Source: JBKHYJ01 sp046565505 (GTDB lineage: Bacteria; Acidobacteriota; Blastocatellia; UBA7656). From it: 64,000 nt of DNA. Positions 7,255 through 16,889 of the stretch are shown one piece after another. Position numbers and translations under genes: made by a program. Below the pieces are notes generated by a model. That model did no database searches. It saw only the letters and a list, made by a program, of their open reading frames with translations, and had not been told where the DNA came from. Within the stretch, counting starts at the first letter, position 1. Each line of letters begins with the position of its first letter. The DNA lies in the NCBI GenBank assembly GCA_046565505.1, contig JBKHYJ010000061.1, positions 124,001 to 188,000 on the forward strand. Direction: 5' to 3'.

Positions 7255-9684
7255 TTAGATGTCGAGGTTTTTCACGTCCAGGGCGTTGTCTTCGATAAAG
7301 CGGCGGCGCGGCTCGACCGCGTCCCCCATCAGTATCGTGAACATCTCGTCCGTCTCCACGGCGTCATTAACCTGCACGTTCAAGATCGTGCGGGACACGG
7401 GATTGAGAGTCGTATCCCAGAGCTGCTCGGGGTTCATCTCGCCCAGCCCCTTGTAACGCTGTATGTGGATGTCCCTCTTCGCGGAGGCCATAGTGTGATC
7501 GAGCAGCGCCGCGCGCGAATCGACGATCGTGTGATTGCCGTTCTCTTCGATGACGAAGGGAGGCCGGCTCAGGTCTTGGAGCTCGCCATAGAGCTTCACC
7601 GCGTTCTGGAATTCGACGTGCGTCGCTAGCTCCCAGTCTATGACGATTCGGCCGTTTCCGCGCGAGCGGGCGATCACGATCTCGCTCGTCCCGTGCTCCT
7701 CGTCCGCTTCTATGGCCGTCTCGTACCCGACGCCTTCGAGCGCGGTCGCGACCTTCTGCAAATACTTCTCTTTGCCGAAGACCTCGTGGAGCTTCAGCCC
7801 GTCCTTAGCCATCATCACGCCGCCGGGCCCGGCCAGCGCGTCGATGACAGTGTCCACTATGCGGCGGTCATGCAGGCGGCGTTCTAGCTTGCCGAGGTAG
7901 CTGTCGAGCTCCGCGAGCTTCTCAAGCATCTTCCTCAGCTCCGCGCCCTTGAACTGCGCGTTCGTAGCCTGCACCTTCACCGTGACGTTCTCCGTGGCCT
8001 TGCGCAGGAGGTATTTGGACAGTTCCTTTTCGTCGCGCAGGTACTGCTCCGACTTGCCCTTCTTGATCTTAAACAGCGGGGGCTGCGCGATGTATATGTG
8101 GCCGTGGTCGATAAGCTCCGGCATCTGGCGGTAGAAGAACGTCAGCAGCAGCGTTCGGATGTGAGACCCGTCCACATCCGCGTCGCACAGGAGGATTATC
8201 CTGTCGTAGCGCAGCTTCGACTTGTCGAAGTCATTCTTGCCGATGCCCGTGCCGAGCGCCGTTATCATCGTGCGGATCTCGGAGTGGCCGAGCATCTTGT
8301 CGTAGCGCGCCTTCTCGACGTTGAGTATTTTTCCCTTGAGCGGCAAGATCGCCTGGGTCCTGCGGTCGCGCCCCTGCTTCGCCGAGCCGCCGGCCGAATC
8401 GCCCTCCACCAGAAACAGCTCGCACAGGGCGGGGTCTTTTTCGGAACAATCCGCGAGCTTGCCAGGGAGCGCCGCCGAATCGAGCGCGCCCTTGCGCCGC
8501 GTTAGGTCGCGGGCCTTCCGCGCGGCCTCGCGGGCGCGTGCCGCCTCAATCGCCTTCGCGATGATCTTGCGCGCAACGGTCGGGTTTTCTTCAAAGTGGC
8601 GGCCGAGGTTCTCGTTGACGAACGCCTCGACGTGCCCTTTCACGTCTGAGTTGAGCTTGCCCTTGGTCTGGCCTTCAAACTGCGGCTGAGGCAGCTTCAC
8701 GCTTATGACGGCGACCAGCCCTTCGCGCACGTCCTCGGGCGCGAGTTTCTCGTCGTCTTTCTTGAACAGCCCGGCCGACCGCGCGTAGTTGTTTATCGTG
8801 CGCGTGAGCGCGGCGCGGAACCCCGACAGGTGAGTGCCGCCATCGACCGTGTTGATGTTGTTGGCGAAGGAGTGGACTATCTCGTTATAGCTGTCGTTGT
8901 ACTGGATCGCCACTTCGATCCCCACAGGGTCAGAGTCGCCCCCTTCCTTCGAGAAGTGAATGGGGCTCGTGTGCAGCACGTTTTTACTCTTGTTGAGGTG
9001 CTTGACGAATTCGGCGATGCCGCCGCGGTAGAAGAACTCGTGGGCCTTGTCTGTCCGCTCGTCGGTGATGGTGATGCGGATGCCGGAATTCAAGAACGCC
9101 TTCTCACGCAGCCGCTGCGATAGCGTGTCGAAGTTGAAATCCGTCACTTCGAATATCTGGGAGTCGGGCTTGAAGGACACCTTCGTCCCGCGCCTGCGCG
9201 TCTTGCCCGTCTGCTGCAGCCTGCCCTGCGCGATGCCCCGCACGTACTCCTGCTCGTAGGTGTGCCCGTCGCGCCAGATTTCCAGCCGCAGCCACTCGGA
9301 TAAAAAGTTCACGACCGACACGCCCACGCCATGAAGCCCGCCCGACACTTTGTAAGCGTTCGTGTCGAACTTCCCGCCCGCGTGCAGCTTCGTCAGCACG
9401 ACTTCGGCGGCCGACACCTTCTCTTGCTTGTGAATGTCTACGGGGATGCCGCGCCCGTTATCAATTACTGTGATCGAATTGTCTATGTGAATGAAAACTT
9501 CGACCCGGTCGCAGTGGCCGGCGAGCGCTTCGTCGATAGAGTTATCGACGACCTCGTAAACCAGGTGGTGAAGGCCCAGCTCGCTCGTCGAGCCGATGTA
9601 CATGGCCGGGCGCTTGCGGACGGCGTCCCTGCCTTCGAGTACCGTAATCGACGCCGCCCCATAGTCCTGTGCAGTTGTAATCAC
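7255..9684 (-). CDS. gyrB: DNA gyrase subunit B
   Basis: 809 residues; ATPase subunit of the type II topoisomerase that introduces negative supercoils. Order: GHKL ATPase domain (VYEVVDNSIDEALAGHCD, DNGRGIPVD, GGLHGVGVSVVN), transducer domain, TOPRIM domain (LVEGDSAGGSAKQGRDR, DADVDGSHIRTLLLTFF), and the C-terminal GyrA-binding tail (QRYKGLGEMNPEQLW). The length of about 800 fits the GyrB form with an insert in the TOPRIM region. I choose the GTG at 9684 because AAGGAG sits 6 bases upstream and it begins 11 bases after the recF stop; an ATG at 9726 would overlap recF. Second gene of a recF-gyrB pair. Confidence 0.97.
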   Translation of the reverse strand: MITTAQDYGAASITVLEGRDAVRKRPAMYIGSTSELGLHHLVYEVVDNSIDEALAGHCDRVEVFIHIDNSITVIDNGRGIPVDIHKQEKVSAAEVVLTKLHAGGKFDTNAYKVSGGLHGVGVSVVNFLSEWLRLEIWRDGHTYEQEYVRGIAQGRLQQTGKTRRRGTKVSFKPDSQIFEVTDFNFDTLSQRLREKAFLNSGIRITITDERTDKAHEFFYRGGIAEFVKHLNKSKNVLHTSPIHFSKEGGDSDPVGIEVAIQYNDSYNEIVHSFANNINTVDGGTHLSGFRAALTRTINNYARSAGLFKKDDEKLAPEDVREGLVAVISVKLPQPQFEGQTKGKLNSDVKGHVEAFVNENLGRHFEENPTVARKIIAKAIEAARAREAARKARDLTRRKGALDSAALPGKLADCSEKDPALCELFLVEGDSAGGSAKQGRDRRTQAILPLKGKILNVEKARYDKMLGHSEIRTMITALGTGIGKNDFDKSKLRYDRIILLCDADVDGSHIRTLLLTFFYRQMPELIDHGHIYIAQPPLFKIKKGKSEQYLRDEKELSKYLLRKATENVTVKVQATNAQFKGAELRKMLEKLAELDSYLGKLERRLHDRRIVDTVIDALAGPGGVMMAKDGLKLHEVFGKEKYLQKVATALEGVGYETAIEADEEHGTSEIVIARSRGNGRIVIDWELATHVEFQNAVKLYGELQDLSRPPFVIEENGNHTIVDSRAALLDHTMASAKRDIHIQRYKGLGEMNPEQLWDTTLNPVSRTILNVQVNDAVETDEMFTILMGDAVEPRRRFIEDNALDVKNLDI

Positions 9685-9694
9685 ACGTTTCTCC

Positions 9695-10996
9695 TTATTT
9701 AAAACTCGCTTCAATGCTCTGCTCATGTTCTCCCTTGTCTCCTGCCGGGCCGGAAGCTTCCTCTTCGCGGCTGATTGTTATTTCACGCACGGCGCGCTCC
9801 AAGTCACTTAGGTGCGACTCGGGGCCACCGTGCGCATGCTCATCTCCTGCGGCAGTGACAATCTTGACGCTTCGCCCGCCCGGCAGAGCCTCCTCGCGCG
9901 CCCGGCCTCGCTCCACGTAAAAGACGGCGGCGCGGTCCCGGTAGCGGTTTGCGATAGCACGCCGCGACGTGCTGACGAAGGTTTGGGTACGGCCTTTAAG
10001 CTCCCCAAGCAGCGCCTCGATACGACTCCGGTCAAGCTCTGCGTCAATATCATCTATGAGCAAAACGGGGCTTTCTTCGTAAATAGAATTATAGATGGAA
10101 ACTTGCGCTAAATCAAGCAAAAGTAAGGCACTTCGCTGCTGCCCCGCGCTCCCGAAGCGGGCGACTTCGCGGCCGTCGGCAAGTATCTCTAAATCGTCCC
10201 TGTGGGGGCCTATCAGCGAATGACCCGCGGCTATCTCGGCCTGTAATCTCAGGGCGAGTCGCTCGCGGAAAAGCGCCTCGAAATTAGCGAGGTCGCCCTT
10301 ACCCTCAAGCTGCGACTGGTAGCGAACGTTGATGCGCTCGCCGCCGAAGATCGCGCGGCCATGATCGTTTTGGTCGAGCACGCGGTTCAGCCGCCCTACG
10401 TAATCAACGCGCGCGTCGTGAATCGCCGCGCCGAATTCCACGAGCTGCTCGTTCCAGGCCTCGACCTGGCCGACGAACGACGCGGGGTTGTCGCTCTTGC
10501 CCGCCTCGCTCAGCAGGCGGTTCTTCTGCCTGACGATGTGGTTGTACTGCGACAGCGAATTAAGGTAAGCGGGGGACGCGGCGACCACGCCCCTGTCCAG
10601 GAAGCGGCGGCGCTGGCTCGGCTCGCCGCGTATGACTTCCATCTCCTCGAGCGAGAAGACGAACACGTCGAGGTTGCCGATGTAGCGGACGACCGCCTCG
10701 CGCTTGCCGTTGGCGTAGAGCTCCTTCGCCGATTCCGACAGCAGTAGCTGTATCTCTTTAGTCACGGACCCGCGCAGCGTCTCCCCACGCAGTATGCACT
10801 GCCGGCTGCCGAAGCTTATGCAATCTTTCACCTGGCTGGTGCGGAATGATTTCGTATTGCCGAGGACGTAGATGGCCTCCAGCCAGTTGGTCTTCCCCTG
10901 CGCGTTGTCGCCGTAGAATATGTTGAGGCCGGGGCCGAATTCCGCGAAGCCTTCGAGATTGCGAAAGCCGGAAGCTTCAATTCGGGTGAGTAGCAT
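9695..10996 (-). CDS. recF: DNA replication and repair protein RecF
   Basis: 433 residues; SMC-like ATPase that helps load RecA at single-stranded gaps together with RecO and RecR. Walker A GDNAQGKTNWLEAIYVL is near the start, then FRNLEGF before it, the ABC signature (SAGQQRSALLLLDLAQ) and Walker B VLLIDDIDAELD. The C-terminal 60 residues beyond the usual end (about 370) are charged and Glu-rich, a modest extension. It directly precedes gyrB, the classical dnaA-dnaN-recF-gyrB order with the first two genes absent upstream. Confidence 0.95.
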   Translation of the reverse strand: MLLTRIEASGFRNLEGFAEFGPGLNIFYGDNAQGKTNWLEAIYVLGNTKSFRTSQVKDCISFGSRQCILRGETLRGSVTKEIQLLLSESAKELYANGKREAVVRYIGNLDVFVFSLEEMEVIRGEPSQRRRFLDRGVVAASPAYLNSLSQYNHIVRQKNRLLSEAGKSDNPASFVGQVEAWNEQLVEFGAAIHDARVDYVGRLNRVLDQNDHGRAIFGGERINVRYQSQLEGKGDLANFEALFRERLALRLQAEIAAGHSLIGPHRDDLEILADGREVARFGSAGQQRSALLLLDLAQVSIYNSIYEESPVLLIDDIDAELDRSRIEALLGELKGRTQTFVSTSRRAIANRYRDRAAVFYVERGRAREEALPGGRSVKIVTAAGDEHAHGGPESHLSDLERAVREITISREEEASGPAGDKGEHEQSIEASFK

Positions 10997-11050
10997 GGTC
11001 GAATTTTATCACATGCCGGATGGCGCGTCATGAATCCGCGGCCGCCGGGT

Positions 11051-11078
11051 TTGACAACCCTTCTTCGCGTGATATAGC
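11051..11078 (+). promoter_or_regulatory. sigma70-type promoter for the 11141-14754 genes
   Basis: TTGACA (11051-11056) and TATAGC (11073-11078) with a 16-base spacer, within the divergent gap between recF and the small gene at 11141. Transcription would start near 11085, ahead of the small gene. Confidence 0.6.
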
Positions 11079-11140
11079 TTTGCCCCACTGACACGAAGCT
11101 GGGAGAATTCTATTCAGTTTTCCTCGGATGGGGGGCGAGC

Positions 11141-11398
11141 GTGGGGCGGCGAATCAGGGTCGAGATAAAACCCAGGGACGAATTTTGGGGCCGCGCCTTC
11201 CACGTCGAGTGGGAGTATCAATTCCCCGACAGAAAGCTCATGCCGGATGGCGCGAATCATTTCTCCGCCGAGCTTGAATGGCTCGGCGACCTGGGGCGCG
11301 TCGCCGCCCAAACTTTTTGCGCCGTCACCCGCGCGCCCGACAATCCGCCGCGCAGGGAGTGGATGAGCTCGCTCGTCCCGCGGCGGGGCAGGGGGTGA
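11141..11398 (+). CDS. hypothetical small protein
   Basis: 85 residues from a GTG. I do not recognise the family. The composition is protein-like (RVEIKPRDEFWGRAFHVEWEY, many aromatic residues in the first half), with a basic, Arg-rich end. It lies between a good promoter and the next gene, whose start follows 3 bases after its stop, which supports coupled translation. No ribosome-binding site of note is present. It could still be a chance frame in GC-rich DNA. Confidence 0.5.
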   Translation: MGRRIRVEIKPRDEFWGRAFHVEWEYQFPDRKLMPDGANHFSAELEWLGDLGRVAAQTFCAVTRAPDNPPRREWMSSLVPRRGRG

Positions 11399-11401
11399 CA
11401 G

Positions 11402-12568
11402 ATGCGTAGAGTACGCGCGGGGCTTATCGGGGCGGGGTTCGCCGGGCCGCTCCACGTCGAGGCGGTCAGGCGGCTGGGCTACGTTGACGTGGTCGGCGTC
11501 GCCGCGTCGAGCGCCGAGTCAGCCGAAGAAAAGGCCCGGCGGCTGGGCGTCGGGCGCGCGTACCCTTCTTACCAGGAGATGCTCGCCGACCCGCTGATCG
11601 AGGTCGTGCACGTCTGCACGCCCAACCACCTGCATCGGCCCGTGGTGGTCGCGGCAATCGCGAGCGGCAAGCATGTCATCTGCGATAAGCCGCTCGCGTT
11701 GACGGCCGTAGAGGCCAGGGAGATGCGCGACCGCGCCCGCGAGGCCCGCGTCGTGAACGCCGTGGCGTTCAATTACCGCTTCAACGCTTTAGTCCAGCAG
11801 GCGCGGCTGATGGTCGCGCGCGGCGACATCGGGGCGGCGCGATTCGTCCACGGGTATTACCTGCAAGACTGGCTGCTGTATGACACCGATTTTTCCTGGC
11901 GGCTCGAATCGGATAAAGGCGGCGCGTCAAGCTCGGTCGGCGACATAGGGTCGCACTGGCTCGACACGGCCTGCTTCGTCACGGGGCTTAAGGTCGAGCG
12001 CGTGCTCGCGAGCCTCTCGACTATGGTGATGGTGCGCAAGAAGCCGGCAGGCCCGCGCGAAGCGTTCGCCGCCGCCGCGCTCGGCGAACAATCAGAGGAT
12101 TACGTAGTCACCTCCGACGACCTGGGCTCCGTGCTCCTGGAGTTCGAGGGCGGCGCGCGCGGCGTGTTATCCGTGGGCCAGGTCTGCCCCGGCCACAAGA
12201 ACGACATGCGTGTCGAAGTCAGCGGCTCGCTCGCGTCCATTCAGTGGAACCAGGAGCAGCCCGACGGGCTGTGGGTCGGCTACCGCGACAAGCCGAACAT
12301 GCGCCTGGCGCGCGACCCCGACCTGCTCGACGAGCCCGCGCGCAGGTACGCAAACCTGCCCGGCGGGCATGACGAAGGGTGGGCGGACGCCTTCAAAAAC
12401 ATGATGTCGAACATTTATTCATTCGTCGCGAGACGCCTGGACCCCGAGCGCGACGCGGATAAGATTGATTTCCCGACCTTCCAGGATGGGTATCGCGCGA
12501 ACTGCGTCGTCGATGCCATAGTGCGGTCGAACGTGGACCGCTCGCGGTGGACGAAAGTAGAGTACTGA
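11402..12568 (+). CDS. Gfo/Idh/MocA family oxidoreductase
   Basis: 388 residues. NAD(P)-dependent dehydrogenase acting on a sugar or inositol-like compound. The N-terminal Rossmann motif is GLIGAGFAGPLHVEAV, followed by VCTPNHLHRPVV and the CDKPLAL motif whose Lys is catalytic; the C-terminal domain holds GDIGSHWLDTACFVTG with the His expected in the active site. Immediately downstream (GH20, overlapping start region) is a hexosaminidase, so an amino-sugar or glycoside substrate is plausible. Members with this sequence style are widely annotated without known substrate. Confidence 0.88.
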   Translation: MRRVRAGLIGAGFAGPLHVEAVRRLGYVDVVGVAASSAESAEEKARRLGVGRAYPSYQEMLADPLIEVVHVCTPNHLHRPVVVAAIASGKHVICDKPLALTAVEAREMRDRAREARVVNAVAFNYRFNALVQQARLMVARGDIGAARFVHGYYLQDWLLYDTDFSWRLESDKGGASSSVGDIGSHWLDTACFVTGLKVERVLASLSTMVMVRKKPAGPREAFAAAALGEQSEDYVVTSDDLGSVLLEFEGGARGVLSVGQVCPGHKNDMRVEVSGSLASIQWNQEQPDGLWVGYRDKPNMRLARDPDLLDEPARRYANLPGGHDEGWADAFKNMMSNIYSFVARRLDPERDADKIDFPTFQDGYRANCVVDAIVRSNVDRSRWTKVEY

Positions 12569-12651
12569 CGGAGGCAGGCCGCCCCGGCGCGGCGACGAGT
12601 ACGAGCGAACCGTCGGGTAGTGGGTTAATTCGATTACAGACTGCTGAGCTT

Positions 12652-14754
12652 ATGATTAAACCGAAGGACCTTCTCATTCCCGCCTGCGCGCTCGCATTTT
12701 TCTTCTTTGTTTCACTCCCGGCTTCCGCTCAAGACTTGAAACTCGTGCCCGAGCCGAAGCAGGTCCGAATGCGCGAGGGCGCTTTCATCATCACGCCCGA
12801 GGTCCGCATCGTGGTCGATTCCGCGCATGCGAAAGAGGACGCCGTGGCCGCCGAGACGCTCGCCGGAGAGATAGAGGCCGCGACGGGGCGGAGCGTTAAA
12901 ATCACCGCGAGCCGCTCGATGCCGAAATCAAACGCCATCTACCTCGGGCGGACGGGCGACGGCGGCCGCCTCGCGCGTGCGCTCGACGCGAGCGGCTTGA
13001 GCGTTGACCGCGACTTTGACGAGGAAGGCTACGTGCTCGACGCGGGCCAGAGGCGCGTGCTGGTCGCGGCGCGGACCGGGCAGGGGGTCTTCTATGGCGC
13101 GCAGACGCTCCGCCAGTTGATCCGCCGCGGCGACAAAGGGGCGAGCGTGCCCGCCGTGGCGATAAAGGATTGGCCGCAGATGCGCTGGCGCGGCGTGCAC
13201 GACGACATAAGCCGCGGCCCCGTCCCCACGCTCGACTACATGAAAAAGCAGGTCCGCACGATCGCCTCGTTCAAGCTCAACCTGTTTTCCCTCTACATCG
13301 AGCACGTGTTCGACTACCAGAGCCACCCGCTGTTCGGCCCGAAAGAAGGCTCGCTCAACGCGGCCGAGGTCAAAGAGCTTGTCGAGTACGCGCGCGGCTA
13401 CTACGTGACGATACTGCCGGAGCAGCAGGCGTTCGGCCACCTGCATCACGTCCTGAAGAACGAAGCTTACAGCGACCTCGCCGAGACGCCGCACGGGCAT
13501 GTGCTCGCGCCCGTCAACGAGAAGTCTTACGCGCTGATAAAAGACATCTACGCGGAGCTGGTCCCGCAGTTCCCGGGGCCGCTGTTTCACATAGGCGCCG
13601 ACGAAACGTGGGAGCTCGGCCGCGGGCAGTCGAAGGCGCACGCGGACGACGTAGGACTGGGGCGCGTCTACCTCGAACACATCAAGCGCGTGGCGGAAAT
13701 CATGAAGCCTTACAACAAGCGGCTGATGTTTTGGGGCGACATCGCCGTGAAGTACCCGGAGCTTCTGGGCATCCTGCCCAAGGACGTGATCGCCGTCGCC
13801 TGGAGCTATGGCGCGTCGCCGCGGTTCGACGACCTGCTGAAGCCGTACAAGGACGCGGGGCTAGAGCTTTTCGTGTCGCCCGGCGCGAACAACTGGAACC
13901 TGATCTTCCCGAACCTGGATGTCGCCTTCATCAACATCAAGAACTTCGTGCGCGACGGCCAGAAGTACGGCGCCCTGGGCATGCTCAACACGACCTGGGA
14001 CGACGATGGCGAGGCGCTGTTCGCGATGACCTGGCCCGCAATAGCCTTCGGCGCGGCGTGTTCGTGGCAGCGGGGCGAGTCTTCGATCGAGAGCTTCAAG
14101 GCGAGGTATGATTGGGCGTTTTACCGGAACGAAGACGACAGCTTCCGCCGGGCCATACAGAACCTCTCCCTCGCCCACTCGCTGCTTCAGGACGCGAAGG
14201 CCGGCAACGCGCACGACGACTCGTTCTGGAGCGACCCGTTCTCGGAGCCCGGCGCGAGGTACGCGCAGAAGGCGCTGCCCGCCGCGAGGGAATTGAGGCT
14301 CGCCGCCGAGCGCGCGCTCGAATCGCTCTACCGCAACCGCGCGAAGGCCAGAATGAATCAGGACACACTCGACTTCCTGATATTTGCGGCGCTCAGGCTG
14401 GACTTGCTCGGGATGAAGATTCAATTCGCCGCCGAGATCAACAAGTATTATTGGGACGCATACCTCAACATGAGCGACCAATCCCGCGTCACGCGCGACC
14501 TGCGTGAAATAGTCGGGGTCAACGCCCGGCTCCAGGACCTGCGCGACGCGACGACGCGCCTGCGCGGCCTGTACTCTGACCTGTGGCTCAGGGAGAACCG
14601 CCCCTACTGGCTCGGGAACGTGCAGGTGCGCTATGACAACCTCGCGGGCATGTTTCAATCAAAGATTCAGAGCGTGCAGATGGCCCTGCAACAGTACCGC
14701 GAGCAATCGACTCTTCCCACGCCGCAGCAGATGGGTTTCTTCATCCGCCAATAG
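12652..14754 (+). CDS. GH20 family beta-N-acetylhexosaminidase
   Basis: 700 residues, probably exported: the N-terminus MIKPKDLLIPACALAFFFFV then SLPASAQ is a signal peptide. Residues about 25-140 form the GH20b domain that precedes the barrel. The catalytic barrel starts at MRWRGVHDDISRGPVPTLDY and carries HIGADETWELG, where Asp-Glu is the catalytic pair of substrate-assisted hydrolysis of terminal N-acetylhexosamine. The 200-residue C-terminal part is helical and has no motif I know. The start at 12652 is chosen for the signal peptide; an upstream frame from 12547 overlaps the preceding gene. Possible role: chitin, peptidoglycan or glycan scavenging. Confidence 0.9.
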   Translation: MIKPKDLLIPACALAFFFFVSLPASAQDLKLVPEPKQVRMREGAFIITPEVRIVVDSAHAKEDAVAAETLAGEIEAATGRSVKITASRSMPKSNAIYLGRTGDGGRLARALDASGLSVDRDFDEEGYVLDAGQRRVLVAARTGQGVFYGAQTLRQLIRRGDKGASVPAVAIKDWPQMRWRGVHDDISRGPVPTLDYMKKQVRTIASFKLNLFSLYIEHVFDYQSHPLFGPKEGSLNAAEVKELVEYARGYYVTILPEQQAFGHLHHVLKNEAYSDLAETPHGHVLAPVNEKSYALIKDIYAELVPQFPGPLFHIGADETWELGRGQSKAHADDVGLGRVYLEHIKRVAEIMKPYNKRLMFWGDIAVKYPELLGILPKDVIAVAWSYGASPRFDDLLKPYKDAGLELFVSPGANNWNLIFPNLDVAFINIKNFVRDGQKYGALGMLNTTWDDDGEALFAMTWPAIAFGAACSWQRGESSIESFKARYDWAFYRNEDDSFRRAIQNLSLAHSLLQDAKAGNAHDDSFWSDPFSEPGARYAQKALPAARELRLAAERALESLYRNRAKARMNQDTLDFLIFAALRLDLLGMKIQFAAEINKYYWDAYLNMSDQSRVTRDLREIVGVNARLQDLRDATTRLRGLYSDLWLRENRPYWLGNVQVRYDNLAGMFQSKIQSVQMALQQYREQSTLPTPQQMGFFIRQ

Positions 14755-14996
14755 CCACTTCGCCCGTAGCTCTGGCCGGCGGTGCCCACGAGTTTCGGCC
14801 GCGCCGCGCGGGCCCTCCGGCGCTCCCCCTCTTGCGGGCCATGTATAAATGTCAGTACACTTGCGTCAGTGTGGACCTTTCACGTTTATCCGGGTGATGC
14901 TAGGGGCCGGAGCGGGCTCCCGGCATGCCGGCATCACGGCCGGGCAAGATAACCGGACGCTTCAATCACCAAGCCAGCAAATATAAGGAGAGAGGG

Positions 14997-15698
14997 ATGC
15001 CTAATCGGAAGAGAACAAGCACTGGCGGAAGTTCCGTACGGACCGATGACGATGGCGGAGTGATAAACACCGCGGCGAGCATAGCCGGGACGGCGGCGCG
15101 CGTGGTCGGCGCGGCGCTCGATATCGCCGGTTCGGCAATCGAAGGAGTCGGCGAAACTATAAGCGAGATGGCCCCGACGACCGAAAGGGCGACTAGGCAA
15201 GCGGGCAACGCGGCAATCGAGACGGCGCAGGGGGCGACCGCGGCGGCCATGAATGCGGGGGAGGCAGCCGTGAGAACGGGACAGTCTGCGGTCAACTCGA
15301 GCAGGCCGGCTTCGGAGGCGAACCGCTCGGCCAGGGCGGCGGGCAGGTCCGCGATGAAGACGGGCGCGTCTGCCATGCGCACGGCGGCTTCTACTATGGA
15401 GAGCGGCGCGTCCTCGATGGAAAGGAATGCGCGGAGGGGCGGCGCGAAGGGCACGGCGACGCCCGCCGGGAGGCAAAGCGCCCGCACGACGAAAGCCAAT
15501 GCGGCAAAGATGGCACCCGCCAAAAGTTCTACGCCCGTCAAAGGTTCCGTCTCGGCCAAAGGCGCGGCTCGCGCGGGGGCCGGCAATAAGGCCGGCGCCA
15601 AGAAGCCGCTGGCGCTGCTGCCCGCATCTACGTCTAGCGGCACGAGGGCGGGGGCGAAGACGGCGGGAGCAAAGAAGCCTGGCACAAAGCGCAGGTAG
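14997..15698 (+). CDS. Ala-rich, histone-H1-like basic protein
   Basis: 233 residues from an ATG with AAGGAG at 14985-14990. The N-terminal third is a hydrophobic Ala/Gly segment (NTAASIAGTAARVVGAALDI), the middle has repeated short units around AVRTGQSAV, AMKTGASAM and AMRTAASTM, and the last 90 residues are rich in Ala, Lys and Pro (AKSSTPVKGSVSAKGAARAG, GAKKPGTKRR), like the tails of bacterial histone-H1-like proteins. The middle resembles LEA- or phasin-like amphipathic repeats. DNA binding or a stress role is inference. A long frame on the other strand here is a shadow. Confidence 0.65.
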   Translation: MPNRKRTSTGGSSVRTDDDGGVINTAASIAGTAARVVGAALDIAGSAIEGVGETISEMAPTTERATRQAGNAAIETAQGATAAAMNAGEAAVRTGQSAVNSSRPASEANRSARAAGRSAMKTGASAMRTAASTMESGASSMERNARRGGAKGTATPAGRQSARTTKANAAKMAPAKSSTPVKGSVSAKGAARAGAGNKAGAKKPLALLPASTSSGTRAGAKTAGAKKPGTKRR

Positions 15699-15747
15699 TT
15701 TCGTATCATAAATCGCTGACGGCCGAGCCGAAATTGAATTGAGCGTA

Positions 15748-15772
15748 TCGGGTAGGCGGCGTGCCTACCCGA
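15748..15772. terminator. 10-bp perfect hairpin before the PLP gene
   Basis: TCGGGTAGGC and GCCTACCCGA pair perfectly over 10 bases with a GGCGT loop, 50 bases behind the H1-like gene and 16 before the next start. No T-tract follows, so it may be a terminator or a 5' leader hairpin. Confidence 0.5.
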
Positions 15773-15788
15773 ATATAGAGTTCGAGTT

Positions 15789-16748
15789 ATGAAAAGACCT
15801 TCATTCCAGGATGTGTTGTATGCGCGGAGTCAGATTCGCCCCTACCTGTTGCGCACGCCCACGCACATGTACCCGGCGGTAAACGACCTGGTCGGCGCGG
15901 AAGTCTTCATCAAGCACGAAAATTATCAACCAGTCGGCGCATTCAAAGTGCGGGGCGGGGTCAACCTTATCTCTCAACTGAGCGACGAGGAGCGTGCGCG
16001 CGGCGTGATAGCCGCCTCGACCGGCAACCACGGCCAGTCAATATCGTTCGCCGCGCATCTGTTCGGGGTGCGGGCGCGGATCGTCGTGCCCGAGGGCGCG
16101 AACCCCGGGAAGGTCGCCGCCATGCAAGGCTTCGGGGCGGAGGTGATCTTTCACGGCGAGAGGTTCGACGACGCGCGACTCTATTGCGAAGAACTCGCAC
16201 GCGAGCGGGAGTACCGCTACATACATTCGGGCGACGAGCCTCTGCTGATAGCGGGAGTCGCGACGGCGGCGCTGGAGATGTTAGAAGACGCGCCTGATCT
16301 GGATACTGTCTTCGTCCCAATCGGCGGCGGGAGCGGCGCGGCGGGGCTGTGCATAGTCGCCGGCGCGGTCAACCCGGCGATTCGGGTCATAGGCGTGCAG
16401 GCCGAAAACTCGCGCGCGGCCTACGAGTCCTGGCGGCAGCGCCGCTTAGTGGAGGCGCCGAATCGCACGTTCGCCGAAGGGCTCGCGACAGGCTCGGCCT
16501 TCTCGCTGCCTCAAGAAATCTTGTGGGACATGCTCCGCGAATTCGTGCTCGTCAGCGATGAAGAGATAAAGCAGGCTATGGTCTGGATGATCGAACGCGC
16601 GCACACGCTGGCCGAAGCGGCGGGCGCCGCCGCCCTGGCGGCAGCCTACCGGATGCGCGACGAGCTTAGGGGGAAAAAGGTCGGCGTCATTTGCTCCGGC
16701 GGCAACACGTCGCTCGACCATTTAAGGCATGTGCTCGGCGTCGGTTGA
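15789..16748 (+). CDS. threonine-dehydratase-like PLP enzyme, GGGSG variant
   Basis: 319 residues, fold-type II PLP enzyme and paralogue of the gene at 4391. The cofactor lysine is in VGAFKVRGGVNLI, the Asn loop is STGNHGQSISFAA, and the phosphate loop reads PIGGGSGAAGLC rather than the usual four glycines. No ACT domain. The likely reaction is deamination of a hydroxy amino acid or a related elimination, but the altered glycine loop and the separate paralogue suggest a different substrate. ATG at 15789 has only a weak ribosome-binding site (GAGTTCGAG). Confidence 0.82.
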   Translation: MKRPSFQDVLYARSQIRPYLLRTPTHMYPAVNDLVGAEVFIKHENYQPVGAFKVRGGVNLISQLSDEERARGVIAASTGNHGQSISFAAHLFGVRARIVVPEGANPGKVAAMQGFGAEVIFHGERFDDARLYCEELAREREYRYIHSGDEPLLIAGVATAALEMLEDAPDLDTVFVPIGGGSGAAGLCIVAGAVNPAIRVIGVQAENSRAAYESWRQRRLVEAPNRTFAEGLATGSAFSLPQEILWDMLREFVLVSDEEIKQAMVWMIERAHTLAEAAGAAALAAAYRMRDELRGKKVGVICSGGNTSLDHLRHVLGVG

Positions 16749-16889
16749 TTAAAGTATCGCCATGAAATTCTGGCCGCGCCTGATCGCCCCGCCCGGCCTG
16801 TGTCGGGGGGCGACCCGACTTCCGATTCGTGTGAGAAAGACCTGCGAATTTATCTGCAACCCCCGGTTAACGGCCGCGGGTAGTGACCG

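Noticed and set aside
12928..13680. 250-residue minus frame inside the GH20 gene
   Set aside because: Shadow; the plus strand carries the catalytic Asp-Glu pair in the right order.
14966..15709. 247-residue frame on the minus strand over the H1-like gene
   Set aside because: It mirrors the repetitive Ala-rich plus-strand gene; GC-rich repeats keep stops out of the other strand. The plus gene has the ribosome-binding site.
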